Below, in pieces: positions 35,923 through 46,246 of a stretch of 64,000 nucleotides of DNA. Position 1 is the first letter of the stretch; each line of letters starts with the position of its first letter. A program made the position numbers and the translations under genes. The DNA is from Balneolaceae bacterium UBA7797 (GTDB taxonomy: Bacteria > Bacteroidota > Rhodothermia > Balneolales > Balneolaceae): assembly GCA_002480645.1 (NCBI GenBank), contig DLCN01000004.1, forward strand, positions 65,559 through 129,558. The letters are read 5' to 3'. Below the pieces are notes generated by a model. That model was not told the DNA's origin. It did not search any database and saw only the letters and a list, made by a program, of their open reading frames with translations.

Positions 35923-36855
35923 ATGGGTTCAATGATGACACACTTAAGAACAAAACTTGTAACCTTAGCCTCGTTTTTGGCTGTATTTGCTGTACTTGCA
36001 GTAAATATTCAGGCTCAGAAAGCCTATGTGACCGAAGAATTTGACGTATCAGATGATGTTCGGGTAGATGTACGTACTTCCGGCGGCTTTATTGAAGTAT
36101 ATGGAAAGAATACCGATGAGGTGAAAGTTGAAATGATCGTTCGCAAACGTGGCCGGCTGATGGATCGCGGGGATGTGGACCTGGATGACTGGGATATCGA
36201 TATCAGCAGAACCGGAAATACAGTTACCGCATCAGCAAAACGCCGCGGACGTAGTTGGGGAAATAACAATGTGAGTATTTCTTTTAAAGTATACACACCG
36301 ATTAGAGCCATCACAGACCTTAATACGTCGGGAGGCTCCATCACTTTGGAAAACTTGATGGGCGATCAGAAAGCCCGAACCAGCGGTGGTAGTTTAAGTG
36401 CTGCTTCCATCGATGGCGATCTTGACCTTAAAACCTCCGGTGGCTCCATCACCATAGAAGATGTGCAGGGGTTTGCAGATGTGAATACCAGCGGCGGACG
36501 GATCCGGGCGGAGAATGTAACCGGTGGGATCAAAGCCCGCACAAGTGGCGGAAGTATCACATTGGAAGAGGTGAACGGGAATGTTGAGGCAAGCACTTCC
36601 GGCGGGTCGATCAATGCAGAAATTCCGGAACCGGACGATTTTATAGAACTGAAAACCTCTGGCGGAAGCATCACCATCACGGTCCCAAAAGATCAGGGCT
36701 ATGAAGTGGATCTTGACGGTAATCGTGTACGTGCCGACCTGAAGAATTTCAGCGGAAAGTACGAGAAGGATGAGATCAAAGGCACGTTGAACGGAGGCGG
36801 AACCCGTATTTTCGCCCGAACCAGTGGCGGTTCTGTGACTTTACGATATTTATAA
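35923..36855 (+). CDS. Exported DUF4097-like beta-repeat protein
   Basis: A 310-residue secreted protein (signal peptide ending VNIQAQ). The body is built from nine copies of a roughly 20-residue unit centred on TSGG, for example LNTSGGSITLENLMG, LKTSGGSITIEDVQG and ARTSGGSITLEEVNG; spacing is regular between about residues 125 and 245, and the last copy ends the protein. This fits a DUF4097/DUF4098-type right-handed beta-solenoid, as seen in putative adhesins and anti-sigma-linked proteins. ATGs at 35923, 35932 and 35935 are all possible. The function is unknown; it ends with a strong terminator. Confidence 0.8.
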   Translation: MGSMMTHLRTKLVTLASFLAVFAVLAVNIQAQKAYVTEEFDVSDDVRVDVRTSGGFIEVYGKNTDEVKVEMIVRKRGRLMDRGDVDLDDWDIDISRTGNTVTASAKRRGRSWGNNNVSISFKVYTPIRAITDLNTSGGSITLENLMGDQKARTSGGSLSAASIDGDLDLKTSGGSITIEDVQGFADVNTSGGRIRAENVTGGIKARTSGGSITLEEVNGNVEASTSGGSINAEIPEPDDFIELKTSGGSITITVPKDQGYEVDLDGNRVRADLKNFSGKYEKDEIKGTLNGGGTRIFARTSGGSVTLRYL

Positions 36856-36881
36856 CTCAGTATTAGTTAGTTACAAGCGAG

Positions 36882-36913
36882 GGCGACGGGAGGATATCCC
36901 GCCGCCTTTTTTT
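36882..36913 (+). terminator. Intrinsic terminator after DUF4097 gene
   Basis: Stem GGCGACGGGA / TCCCGCCGCC (one mismatch) with a 5-base loop, followed by seven T. It lies 26 bp after the stop, in the convergent gap with PBP1C. Confidence 0.88.
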
Positions 36914-36994
36914 GTGTATGATATTATCCTCAGCTTGAAACTCTATGTTAGCACGTACCGGCTATTTCAAATAGTAAATTCCTCAGAGACAGAA

Positions 36995-39250
36995 CTAACG
37001 CCCAACGATCTCGAAGCGTTGTTCGAGGCGTTCACCGAATTCATCTACCAGAACCAGTGTGTGTTTACCGGGTTCAGGAGATAGGGAAAGCTGATGAATG
37101 CGGTTGGTCTCTCCCAGATATTGTTCATCCAGATGCCAGAAAACCCGGGTTGATGGCGTTCGGTGAGCCACTTCAAATACGGTCTTGCCGGTTTCTCCAT
37201 TCAATTCTACAGGCACATAAATGCTGGAACGGGAAAAGGGATAGATCATTTTCATGGCTGTGAGTTCTTCCCTGCGGCAATCCGGATCGAAGGGGGGAAG
37301 TGATGCATATGCGGGATTTTTTTTCCGGTAATACCATTCCTGATCAGGTGGTAGTACAAACCATGATCGCGTGGTGATGTCTTTCAGATCAGCGCAGGAA
37401 CTATTCAACTGCAGGGTTTCATCTGCATTAAGATGTACGGATCGGTGGTAAGGACAAACAGAGGTTTTTAGTCCGGGTTTGGGTACCCAGGTCGTATCCC
37501 GATCCTCGCAAAATTCACCTGCCCGGTGACCACTGACTGCGCACACCTCGATCTTATCCAGATCATAAACCGGTTCATAGAACCAGCTGGTTTCTGGCAA
37601 TGTGTTAAAAACATCAAAAAGGATAGGGCCGGCTGTTTTCACGCCGGTCAACCCGGGGCGCCCCTCTCCGTCAGCATTTCCTGCCCAAACCCCGACCACA
37701 TATTCCGGAGTAACTCCGATCGCCCAGCCATCCCGGTGACCAAAACTGGTTCCTGTTTTCCAGGCTACTTTTCGGGCACCATCAAACCGGCGCCAAAATA
37801 CCTCGCCTTCAGGGCGGTTTACATTCACCATAGCTTCTAACGTGCTCCATAAAGCTCCTGCGCTTAAGTTAAATCCGGAAAGGTCATCAAGGTCGGCTTC
37901 CCCCGAAAAATCCACCCGTTTAAACAGCCTGCTTTTCTCCTCCCGGACGTCATAACGATTCATGAAATCAGCCAGCGATGCATACGCAGAGGAGATCTCC
38001 CATAACGTACATTCAGCACCGCCAAGAATAAGGGTAAGCCCGTAATGTTCAGGTGGGTTATTGATGGTGGTTAGCCCCAGCTGATGAAGATAATGCTGGA
38101 ACTTAGGGACTCCGAACTCCTGCAATTCGTGTACAGCAGGGACATTCAGGGAGCGGGACAAAGCCTCAGAGGCCGGGACAGCTCCGGTATAAGTACGGGT
38201 GAAATTTCGAGGGGTATAATCAGAAAAGCGAGAGGGAACATCCGGGATCAACGTATTGGGCAGGATCTGCCCTTCATGTAATGTCAGCATATACAGAAAA
38301 GGTTTCAGGATGCTTCCGGTGCTGCGTGGAGCCTGAAGCACATCAACCTGTTCGTCATTTTCCGATCCTGAACGGGTATTTCCCACATAGGCCGCGATCT
38401 CATGATTTCTTACATCCAATACCACAACCGCGGCGTTATGAATGCCATTTGATGAGAGCTGCTCATGGTGATATCCTACAATATCAGTCACTTTCTGCTG
38501 AAGGTTCTGCCGGATCGATGAACTGATCCGTTCTCCGGAATTGGCCCCCAAATATTGGTTGGCAAGATAATGAGGGGCAAGTGACGGAAGTGGGCGTGGT
38601 TTATCCGGCAAGGGTTCTAACAAAGCCAGTTCGTAGGAAAGTGAATCAATGATGCCCTGTTCGAAAAGCCGGCCCAATAACCGGTCGCGTTTTGCTTCCA
38701 GCTCTGCCCTGTTTCTACCGGGATGGATCAACGCAGGGCTGTTTGGTAATACTGCCAGCATGGCGGATTCCGCCCAGGACAACTGCTCCGGTTTTCGACC
38801 AAAATATCGCCACGAAGCAGCCTCCAACCCCACTACATTCCCTCCAAAAGGGGCATGAGCCGCATACAGGGCGAGAATCTCCTTTTTAGAATGAGTGAGT
38901 TCCAGCCGGGTGGCCTGTACCATCTCTGTTAATTTTTCGGTGATGGTGCGCTCCGGGTTTTGCTTTGCGAGCCGGATGACCTGCATGGTGAGGGTACTTG
39001 CCCCGCTAACTACTTCACCGGCCCGGTAGTTTTGGATGATGGCCCGGCCTATGGCTACCGGATCCACCCCGGGATGTTTTTTGAAATTCCGATCCTCAAA
39101 TTCGATGATGGCTTTTTCAAATTTTTCAGGCACATTCCCGGAGACCGGGAATCGCCATTGACCATCATCCGCGATCTTAGCCCCCAGCAATGCTCCGGAT
39201 CTGCTTTCCAGTACGGTAGAATATGAAGCATCAAAAAGAGGTGCCGGCAA
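36995..39250 (-). CDS. pbpC: Penicillin-binding protein 1C
   Basis: PBP1C: GT51 glycosyltransferase domain (IEFEDRNFKKHPGVDP, SGASTLTMQVIRLA), transpeptidase domain with SxxK in STGSILKPFLY (~311), SRSLN, and KTG in WKTGTSFGHRDGW (~500), then the C-terminal BiPBP_C domain. It polymerises and possibly cross-links peptidoglycan. The first conventional start, TTG at 39250, would begin just after the membrane anchor; the open frame continues upstream through IISSLLIAAFLYW, the expected N-terminal helix, back to the TAG of the preceding gene without any ATG, GTG or TTG. The true start may be a rare codon such as ATC at 39337 (reading MKEKNTYRTVKKAG), giving 780 residues. It follows the alpha-2-macroglobulin gene, its usual partner. 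Confidence 0.92.
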   Translation of the reverse strand: MPAPLFDASYSTVLESRSGALLGAKIADDGQWRFPVSGNVPEKFEKAIIEFEDRNFKKHPGVDPVAIGRAIIQNYRAGEVVSGASTLTMQVIRLAKQNPERTITEKLTEMVQATRLELTHSKKEILALYAAHAPFGGNVVGLEAASWRYFGRKPEQLSWAESAMLAVLPNSPALIHPGRNRAELEAKRDRLLGRLFEQGIIDSLSYELALLEPLPDKPRPLPSLAPHYLANQYLGANSGERISSSIRQNLQQKVTDIVGYHHEQLSSNGIHNAAVVVLDVRNHEIAAYVGNTRSGSENDEQVDVLQAPRSTGSILKPFLYMLTLHEGQILPNTLIPDVPSRFSDYTPRNFTRTYTGAVPASEALSRSLNVPAVHELQEFGVPKFQHYLHQLGLTTINNPPEHYGLTLILGGAECTLWEISSAYASLADFMNRYDVREEKSRLFKRVDFSGEADLDDLSGFNLSAGALWSTLEAMVNVNRPEGEVFWRRFDGARKVAWKTGTSFGHRDGWAIGVTPEYVVGVWAGNADGEGRPGLTGVKTAGPILFDVFNTLPETSWFYEPVYDLDKIEVCAVSGHRAGEFCEDRDTTWVPKPGLKTSVCPYHRSVHLNADETLQLNSSCADLKDITTRSWFVLPPDQEWYYRKKNPAYASLPPFDPDCRREELTAMKMIYPFSRSSIYVPVELNGETGKTVFEVAHRTPSTRVFWHLDEQYLGETNRIHQLSLSPEPGKHTLVLVDEFGERLEQRFEIVGR

Positions 39251-39364
39251 GGAGTCCCAGTAGAGAAAGGCAGCGATAAGCAGACTACTGATTATCCCAG
39301 CTTTTTTAACGGTGCGATATGTGTTCTTTTCTTTGATCGTTAGGTTGATGGAGGCTGTAGTTTT

Positions 39365-42300
39365 CTATTCTCCCGGTTCTGTCACCTTAACCCATTTACC
39401 CGGAGTCCGGGCACTTATGGTTTCGTCGTACATGGCTTCGGTTGAGACGGCCGGCAAGTAGAACTCACCCAGATAACTGGCATTCAGTTGCATCCGGAAA
39501 GTTTTGGAAGAATTAGGTCGCAGATCAAAATACGTGTATACCCGATCATCCCGGATGTCCTGATAATCGTAGTTAGAAACCGGCTCTTTGAACTCATCAC
39601 TCTCCATGCGGGTGTTACGGATCTCCCAACCGGAGGGAAATATCTGAGTTAAAGCCAGTTCTTTGTAAGTTCCCCGCATTCCGGGATTAGAAACGGTGAC
39701 TTCAACCACCAGATCGGAGCCTTGTGTGATCTCGGAAGGGTCGATCTCATCACCATTCAGAGTCATATATTTTACTTTCTGCCGAAGGCTGTTCGAAGCA
39801 GAAACATTATCACCGATCAATGGAGTGCCTTCCAAAATAAGCCGGGCAAAAAGGGTGCCCTCGCCGGTATTGTCCACCACCAACTCATTGCTGTTGAATT
39901 CATCCATGTTGATGGGAATCTGAACCACAAATGCCCCGGAATTCACGGAACCATTTCGGGATTGATTGAGGGTATAGTCAGCGCTCATTATTGCCGCCGC
40001 CTGATATTTCTCCAGAAATTTAGTGATGGCGATCAAACCATAGGCTGTGGTTTGAGTGCTGTGCCACGTTTGGGAACTCAGCGCTTTGGCGATGTCACGT
40101 GCCTGAATACTAGCCACCTCTTCCCAATCAAGCAGGGACAGTGTTTCGAGGATCATAGCCCGGTCGCGCAACGAAGAGCCGAAACTACCCGATAGTTCGC
40201 GGTAATCGGGTACAATGGTACTTGCACCCTGAACGATATCTTCAGCCGCTTCGGGCTGTCCGATCATCACATAGGCCGCAGCCAGTCGCCATCGGGCCTG
40301 AATGGAAAGATCCTCCCGCTCTCTGAAGCGATTCATAGCTCCCAGTTCAGGAGTTTTAGCCAGCGCCAGCGTATAAAGGCGGTAAGCCTGCATAAGATCG
40401 GAGCGGGTATACTCTGTTTCGCGCCAGTTTCGGGCTGAGTTGGTTTGGAAGCGATTGATCTTATTCAACAGATCGGAGGGAACATAATAGCCTTGTTTCT
40501 GGGCTTCGAGCAGGAAGTGATAGGCATAATTAGTCCCCCAGGAATTGGCGTCTTCATAACCGGGCCAGTAGCCGAGACCACCCGAAGGAGTCATAAATCG
40601 TGCGATTCTTCGGATACCTTCTTCAACATTTTTTTGAATGGTGGCTTTTCTTTCATCATTGATCTCCATCACTTTGTCCACATAGAGCTGGGCAAAAACG
40701 GAAGAAGTGGTCTGTTCGATGCAGCCATGTGGATAACGGATCAGATATCGGAGTCTTCGGCCAAAATCTACCGGTGGAATGCGGGACAATTCCAGTATAG
40801 CGGTATTGGTTCCGGCCATTCCCTGTGGTTCGAAAGGAATCGTCCACCGTTCTCCGGCCTCCATTACTTCTTCTTTAATGTCGGTGAATGGAGTATTTGG
40901 GTTTCGAACAGCGATCTCAATTTCATGATAGGCGGTCTCTGATCCACTTCTCGCTTCCACTTTTATCTTACCAACTCCCACTTTGGTCTTGGTCTTCAGT
41001 TTAAAAGTAACGAGCTCATCTCCGGCTTCATCAAACCGAACGGTCGAGGAGTGGTCGCCGATCACTTCAAAAATATCACTCGCTTCCATTTCTACCTGAA
41101 TGCTTCTGATATCATCTTTCATCGCAAATACACTTACGGGAAGATCAACGGTTTCGGCCGGACCCAGAACCCGTGGCAGTGTTGCAAGTACCATCACCGG
41201 CTTACGAACAGGCGTGGTCTTTTCAGTTTCTCCATACGCTCCGTTCTGTCCTGCAATGACCATAGTTCGTACGGAGCCTACATAATTTGGCACTGAGATG
41301 GTATGTTGATTGGCCTCTCCTTCCTTCAGATAAAAAGGACCTGCAAACCGAACCATTGGCTCAAAACGATTGGCCTCATTCAGGGCATCAGCCGATAAGG
41401 CAGAACCGTCTCCTCCTACTGCCAGAATTCTGGATATATTTCCGGAAAAACCACTGGTTACGAATTCAAACATATCCCAGGTTTTAATTCCCAGTGCTTC
41501 GCGGGCATAGAAAACCGGATGCGGTTGAGGCGTATTAAAATTGGTGAGATCCAGCAGTCCTTCGTCCACCATCGCCAGGGTATAGGTTATTGCCTTTCCA
41601 TTCTGTTCACGTACTCTGATGGTAGTATTGGTTTCGGGGCGAAGTTCATCTGCCATGGTGATCTCGGGAGCGAGTCGTGTTTCCGGGTCTTCCACCGAAA
41701 TGGGAATTACTCCGTACATTCGGATCGGCAGATCGTTGTCGGTTTGGGCATGAGGCTGTATATGCATCACATGAGCATATACGTTTGGACTCATACGTCC
41801 ATCAGCTCTAAATGTGTAGATCGTTTCATCTTTTTTCCCGTCCAGCCAAACTGTTTCCAGAATTTTTGATCCGGTTTCCAGACTCAGCAGGATCTTACTA
41901 CCTTCGCTGCTTGGAATGGTGAGTTCTACATCATCTCCGGTTTGATAAGAATCCTTGTCGGAAGAAAAAGTGAGTTGAGCAGGACTTACCGAACTATTTC
42001 TGCCGCCATACCAGCTAACATAGACAACCGTACTGGTTGAATGATGACCTTTCGGGTCGCTGACTCTGACCAGGTAACGCCCCCCTTCTGCTCCATCAGG
42101 AACTCTGAGTTTTAACTCATTTGTACCATCTGACCTGGTTGTGAGTTTCCCTGAACTAATTTTGCGGACATTCTGTCGCTGGAAGTAACTGCTGAGGTTT
42201 TCTCTGCCCCGTTCCCACCACCATCTCCAACGAATGTGATATACTTCGTAGCGAAGTTCTTTAAAGCCAACCGGAACACCCTCGTTATTTAGGGTAACCA

Positions 42301-44902
42301 CTTCGAAGCGGTGTTCTTCGTTCCGGCTTAGCCAGTTACCATAACGATCATCATCGGCCACAGGCGGTTTCACCCCAACGATGGTGCGGAATGGATAATA
42401 GGTTGTGGAGGTTCGCCCTACACTAAAATTGCCGGAAGGTTCAAAAACCCGGAGATTCAGATTAACACTCACCTTAGCCGGCCCTTCCGCTAATGGAGCG
42501 AAGGTATGGGTGAAATCCACGTTACCGGTTTCATCCAGCGTACCATCGAAGATCTGTTCCGGAGTGGAAGAAAAAGAAATGGTTTCGTCCGTGAAGCTGA
42601 AATCATCGTATCCATCAAAAGAAGGTTCGGCCGGGGAAAGGCTCATCTCAGCATCTGCCTTCAGGTTCCGGGCAGTTGCTCCGTGAAGCCATTGCGAATG
42701 GAGGGTCGCCTTCATTTTCCGATCCCGGGAAGTGATAAAGTCTTCCTCAAAATCTACCTCGACTTTCAGCCGGTTTGGTTTTACCGTTTCAATTTTAAGC
42801 ACTTTGGTATACGATTGTCCCCCGGCTTTGGCAGTAAGACGCCAGTTCCCGGTTGGGGCCTGTTTTTCCGTTTTTCCCTCATACACGAAAAAGCCATTCA
42901 GCGATGCCCGGAAGGTTTGCCGGTCGGTGAGCTGACCGGAAGGATCTCGCAATTCAAACGTGACCGGGTGACCTTCAGGCAGTACCTGATTTTTGTCTTC
43001 GAGGATGAGAGTAACGAACAATGAATCTCCCGGGCGCCACACACCGCGTTCACCATATAGAAATCCTTTCAGGCCTTTTTGAACACGGGCTCCGGAAACA
43101 TCAAAATCACTGAGCGATAAAGAAGACGCATCATCCACCCGCAAATAACCCTTTTGATCATCAATGGAAGCAATGATGTAGTGCGGTTCATGATCGGCCG
43201 GCAGAACAAGTTTACCATCGGCACCGCTTACTCCCGATGATAATTCCTGCTGTTGAAAATCAAATAATTGAACGGTTACACCGGCCTTTAGAGTAGCGTT
43301 GCGGATGTCGGTGATAAAAATGGTGACCTCTTTATCGGCCCCTCTTTTGGCAATGATACCAAGGTCTGAGGCGAGCACATTTCGTTTTATCCTGCGATTG
43401 TCGTTGTAATACGAAACGGTGCAGGGATTGTCCCGGTCACGCCAGGTATAGCCATCGGGATAATAATAATCCGAGTAATTATCCCAGTATTCGGCTTCTA
43501 ATTCGGGGCTTAGTGTCCAGCTTTGATTCTCGGAAATGGTCGAACTCACCGGACTGTTCGCATCACAGGGATATATTGCCTGATGGGCACGGAACCCGAT
43601 CTCAACCTGATAGATCGCTCCGGGTTCGGGTTCAATGAATTCTGAAAGATCCAATGCATAATTATTCCAATCGCCCACATCCACACTGCCGAGCGAAGAA
43701 AGCGGAATGACTCCGGAAAAAACGGGACGCCCCACTCTGCGCAGATTCCATGAACTCATTCCATCGAGTTCGTAATCCTGCAGCATCTGCCCGATATTAT
43801 TCTCAAAGATGCGGGAAATTTGTACATCAACCGCTCCCAGACTAACGGCCTTGAACGGTACATACAGATTTTCTGAGCGCGGAATGATAACCCCCTTTCC
43901 CAGCAGTACCACCTGAGGTTTTGGTTGATAGAAACGAATGGTTCGGCGATAGCTGGTTCCCAGTTCTTTCCCCGAGGCACTCTTAATGTTTTCGTCTATG
44001 ATCAGTACTTCATCTCCATTTCTTCGGTTTCTGGGATTTACCACCACCTTGTTTTCTGAAATGATGTAATTGAGTGGGATATCTTTCTCCAGGCGGATGA
44101 GGCCTTCCAGGTTTTGTTGGGCATCTAGTGGATCGGAGAAGGTGAGTTCAATACGTGGATTTTCATCCCGGAATACCCTGGTCTCCAGCAGCTCGAAATC
44201 TCCGATCGCAGAAACTTCCACTTCGCTGCTTCCTTTTGCATCGGCCCCGATGGGAGAACCATTCCAGCTGATCTTTACTTTTGAAAGTTCTTCTAAACGC
44301 TGAATACCACTTATCTGAAATCGAAAAGACTTAGTACCCGCATCCTTTTGCCAGTTAATTTCCAACGCTTCACCAATCTGAGTTGCTTTGATCACTTTTT
44401 TTATCCGGGTGGGATCGGCCACATCAGCCGTATAGATCGTGCCTTCAATACTCAGGGTGTTCTTATTTGCCGGGTCCGGTTCAATTCCGGCTAGTTCCAC
44501 TTCCATATCCTGCTTAATAGTTGCGAACCTGAACACAAAAGGACTTTTACCCTTTGCTACATCCATCACCTTATCCAGATTGAATTGCACGGTATACTGT
44601 ACATCGTTTTGTAAAGAAGATGCCGGTTTAAATACCACAGTACGATCATTTACCCATTTTGCTGAGCCTTTAACCGCCGGATCGATCACAAAAAGACCGC
44701 TTTCTAAACGCTTATTCTCCGGGATCTGATCAGCAAGAGTAACACCGATCTCCCCAAAGGCACTGATCTCTCCGGACGTAAATCCGGAAATATAGGCATC
44801 AAATTCTGAGGGTACGGTTATCTGAAGTTGTTCTTGTTTTGAGCATGAAAGTATGGAGACTAAAAGCAGGGCAATGATACCGGAAATACGTATTCTTGTC
44901 AT
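39365..44902 (-). CDS. Alpha-2-macroglobulin family lipoprotein
   Basis: A bacterial alpha-2-macroglobulin of 1845 residues, within the usual range. The signal ends LLLVSILSC, a lipobox, so it is lipid-anchored in the periplasm. N-terminal MG-type beta domains are followed by a bait-like region and the thioester motif GCIEQ near residue 1393, in a family context YPHGCIEQTTSSVFAQLY, then the helical thioester-containing domain (GGLGYWPG, TNYAYHFLLEA) and a C-terminal receptor-like domain. Such proteins trap invading proteases covalently and are classically encoded next to PBP1C, as here, so the pair may guard and repair the cell wall. Its stop codon lies 27 bp before the candidate ATC start of pbpC. 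Confidence 0.95.
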   Translation of the reverse strand: MTRIRISGIIALLLVSILSCSKQEQLQITVPSEFDAYISGFTSGEISAFGEIGVTLADQIPENKRLESGLFVIDPAVKGSAKWVNDRTVVFKPASSLQNDVQYTVQFNLDKVMDVAKGKSPFVFRFATIKQDMEVELAGIEPDPANKNTLSIEGTIYTADVADPTRIKKVIKATQIGEALEINWQKDAGTKSFRFQISGIQRLEELSKVKISWNGSPIGADAKGSSEVEVSAIGDFELLETRVFRDENPRIELTFSDPLDAQQNLEGLIRLEKDIPLNYIISENKVVVNPRNRRNGDEVLIIDENIKSASGKELGTSYRRTIRFYQPKPQVVLLGKGVIIPRSENLYVPFKAVSLGAVDVQISRIFENNIGQMLQDYELDGMSSWNLRRVGRPVFSGVIPLSSLGSVDVGDWNNYALDLSEFIEPEPGAIYQVEIGFRAHQAIYPCDANSPVSSTISENQSWTLSPELEAEYWDNYSDYYYPDGYTWRDRDNPCTVSYYNDNRRIKRNVLASDLGIIAKRGADKEVTIFITDIRNATLKAGVTVQLFDFQQQELSSGVSGADGKLVLPADHEPHYIIASIDDQKGYLRVDDASSLSLSDFDVSGARVQKGLKGFLYGERGVWRPGDSLFVTLILEDKNQVLPEGHPVTFELRDPSGQLTDRQTFRASLNGFFVYEGKTEKQAPTGNWRLTAKAGGQSYTKVLKIETVKPNRLKVEVDFEEDFITSRDRKMKATLHSQWLHGATARNLKADAEMSLSPAEPSFDGYDDFSFTDETISFSSTPEQIFDGTLDETGNVDFTHTFAPLAEGPAKVSVNLNLRVFEPSGNFSVGRTSTTYYPFRTIVGVKPPVADDDRYGNWLSRNEEHRFEVVTLNNEGVPVGFKELRYEVYHIRWRWWWERGRENLSSYFQRQNVRKISSGKLTTRSDGTNELKLRVPDGAEGGRYLVRVSDPKGHHSTSTVVYVSWYGGRNSSVSPAQLTFSSDKDSYQTGDDVELTIPSSEGSKILLSLETGSKILETVWLDGKKDETIYTFRADGRMSPNVYAHVMHIQPHAQTDNDLPIRMYGVIPISVEDPETRLAPEITMADELRPETNTTIRVREQNGKAITYTLAMVDEGLLDLTNFNTPQPHPVFYAREALGIKTWDMFEFVTSGFSGNISRILAVGGDGSALSADALNEANRFEPMVRFAGPFYLKEGEANQHTISVPNYVGSVRTMVIAGQNGAYGETEKTTPVRKPVMVLATLPRVLGPAETVDLPVSVFAMKDDIRSIQVEMEASDIFEVIGDHSSTVRFDEAGDELVTFKLKTKTKVGVGKIKVEARSGSETAYHEIEIAVRNPNTPFTDIKEEVMEAGERWTIPFEPQGMAGTNTAILELSRIPPVDFGRRLRYLIRYPHGCIEQTTSSVFAQLYVDKVMEINDERKATIQKNVEEGIRRIARFMTPSGGLGYWPGYEDANSWGTNYAYHFLLEAQKQGYYVPSDLLNKINRFQTNSARNWRETEYTRSDLMQAYRLYTLALAKTPELGAMNRFREREDLSIQARWRLAAAYVMIGQPEAAEDIVQGASTIVPDYRELSGSFGSSLRDRAMILETLSLLDWEEVASIQARDIAKALSSQTWHSTQTTAYGLIAITKFLEKYQAAAIMSADYTLNQSRNGSVNSGAFVVQIPINMDEFNSNELVVDNTGEGTLFARLILEGTPLIGDNVSASNSLRQKVKYMTLNGDEIDPSEITQGSDLVVEVTVSNPGMRGTYKELALTQIFPSGWEIRNTRMESDEFKEPVSNYDYQDIRDDRVYTYFDLRPNSSKTFRMQLNASYLGEFYLPAVSTEAMYDETISARTPGKWVKVTEPGE

Positions 44903-45142
44903 TATGCAGGCAGGTTAAGGTTGTTCATTTAAGGGTCTTAAAATCGTAACCTCAGTTTTGCAAAAAAGTTCTGTGATGGCAAGAATTAAATATGAAGTTT
45001 ATGAAAAATAAGTTCATACCATTACCTGAACTCTCTTAGCAGAATTTGTGGCATTGCAGATTAATAAAAGGAACTTCATTTTCCCTTTATCGCTTTACCT
45101 AATTACTTAAGCAATTTAACCGGGAGTACAACCCACTAGTTT

Positions 45143-46174
45143 ATGAATATGATCTCAATATTGATGCAGGCCTCGAATGTGATGCAACCTGCTATGGCAG
45201 ATTCCCTCACACCGGATTCTTCTATAATCGAAACAGACTCGACCTTTCAGATACCCAATCCCACCGATTACAGCATTTCCGAGATCTTTGTTTATGTGAA
45301 GGATTTTCTGAACGTGACATTATTTGAGATTCAGGACACCCCGGTAACCTTTATGTCATTGCTGGTTTTTTTGCTGTTCATTGTTGGGTTTTCGTTGCTG
45401 GCGTCTTTTCTAAAACGATTTCTGAACAAAAAGATACTTCCGCGGTTTATCCACGATAGTGGTCTTAGATACACCCTTTCCCGCATGTCGCAATATGTAG
45501 TGGTGATCATCGGGGTGTTTGTTTCTTTTCAGTTTTTAGGGATTGACCTCACCGGACTTGCCGTTATTTTCGGTTTTCTGTCTGTTGGTATTGGTTTTGG
45601 CCTGCAGAATATCACTTCTAATTTTATCTCAGGTTTGATCGTATTATTCGAACGCCCGATCAGCGTGGGCGACCGGGTGATGGTAAACGGAATTGAGGGA
45701 GATGTTCAGGAGATCAACATTCGCAGTACCATGGTAAAAACCCTGGATAACATATCCATCATTGTACCGAATTCGGAGTTTGTGAGTAAAGATGTTGTAA
45801 ATTATTCGCACGGTGACCCAACCTATCGACTCTCCATTGATGTGGGTGTAGCTTACGGTTCGGATGTGGATACCGTAGTTAAAGCACTCGACGAAGTGGC
45901 AAAAGAAAGCGAAAGTGTGCTCGATCACCCCGAACATGACATTCACCTTCGGTCGTTTGGCGATTCTTCCTGGGATATGAAATTGCTGGCCTGGATCCCG
46001 GATGTAAAGAAAAAATATGTGATTCAGAATGAGCTGAATCAGGCGATCGTGCGCAAATTCCGCGAATATGATATCGAAATTCCATTTCCACAACGCGATA
46101 TCAACTTCAGAAATGCGATACCGGGTGATTCAAAAAAAGAAAAAGAGAATAAAGAGGGGTCCGGCGAAGACTAA
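45143..46174 (+). CDS. MscS-family mechanosensitive channel
   Basis: A 343-residue small-conductance mechanosensitive channel protein. The N-terminal ~50 residues are polar and probably periplasmic, followed by helices near 65-90, 105-130 and 133-165; the pore helix and MscS beta domain read SVGIGFGLQNITSNFISG, VLFERPISVGDRVMVNG, GDVQEINIRSTMVKT and IIVPNSEFVSKDVVNYS. The C-terminal alpha/beta cap ends at FPQRDINF, followed by a Lys/Glu-rich tail. It opens under membrane tension during osmotic downshock. It is divergent from the alpha-2-macroglobulin gene, sharing a gap of 240 bp in which I see no other feature. Confidence 0.93.
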   Translation: MNMISILMQASNVMQPAMADSLTPDSSIIETDSTFQIPNPTDYSISEIFVYVKDFLNVTLFEIQDTPVTFMSLLVFLLFIVGFSLLASFLKRFLNKKILPRFIHDSGLRYTLSRMSQYVVVIIGVFVSFQFLGIDLTGLAVIFGFLSVGIGFGLQNITSNFISGLIVLFERPISVGDRVMVNGIEGDVQEINIRSTMVKTLDNISIIVPNSEFVSKDVVNYSHGDPTYRLSIDVGVAYGSDVDTVVKALDEVAKESESVLDHPEHDIHLRSFGDSSWDMKLLAWIPDVKKKYVIQNELNQAIVRKFREYDIEIPFPQRDINFRNAIPGDSKKEKENKEGSGED

Positions 46175-46210
46175 CACACGGTTTCCCGCTTTCTTTTCTC
46201 GAAAAATCAC

Positions 46211-46218
46211 TACCTTCG
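46211..46218 (+). promoter_or_regulatory. Putative -7 promoter element of gcvT
   Basis: TACCTTCG, a TAnnTTYG box 28 bases before the gcvT ATG, with a T-rich CTTTC about 17-20 bases further upstream as a possible -33 region. It would drive the long co-directional run beginning with gcvT. Confidence 0.4.
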
Positions 46219-46246
46219 ACATGCTGAATATCCAACAACAATCTGC

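Noticed and set aside
36995..44902. Stop-codon readthrough making an alpha-2-macroglobulin/PBP1C fusion
   Set aside because: The frames are the same on both sides of the TAG, but a lipid-anchored periplasmic protein followed by the N-in membrane anchor of PBP1C gives an impossible topology; separate start is more likely.
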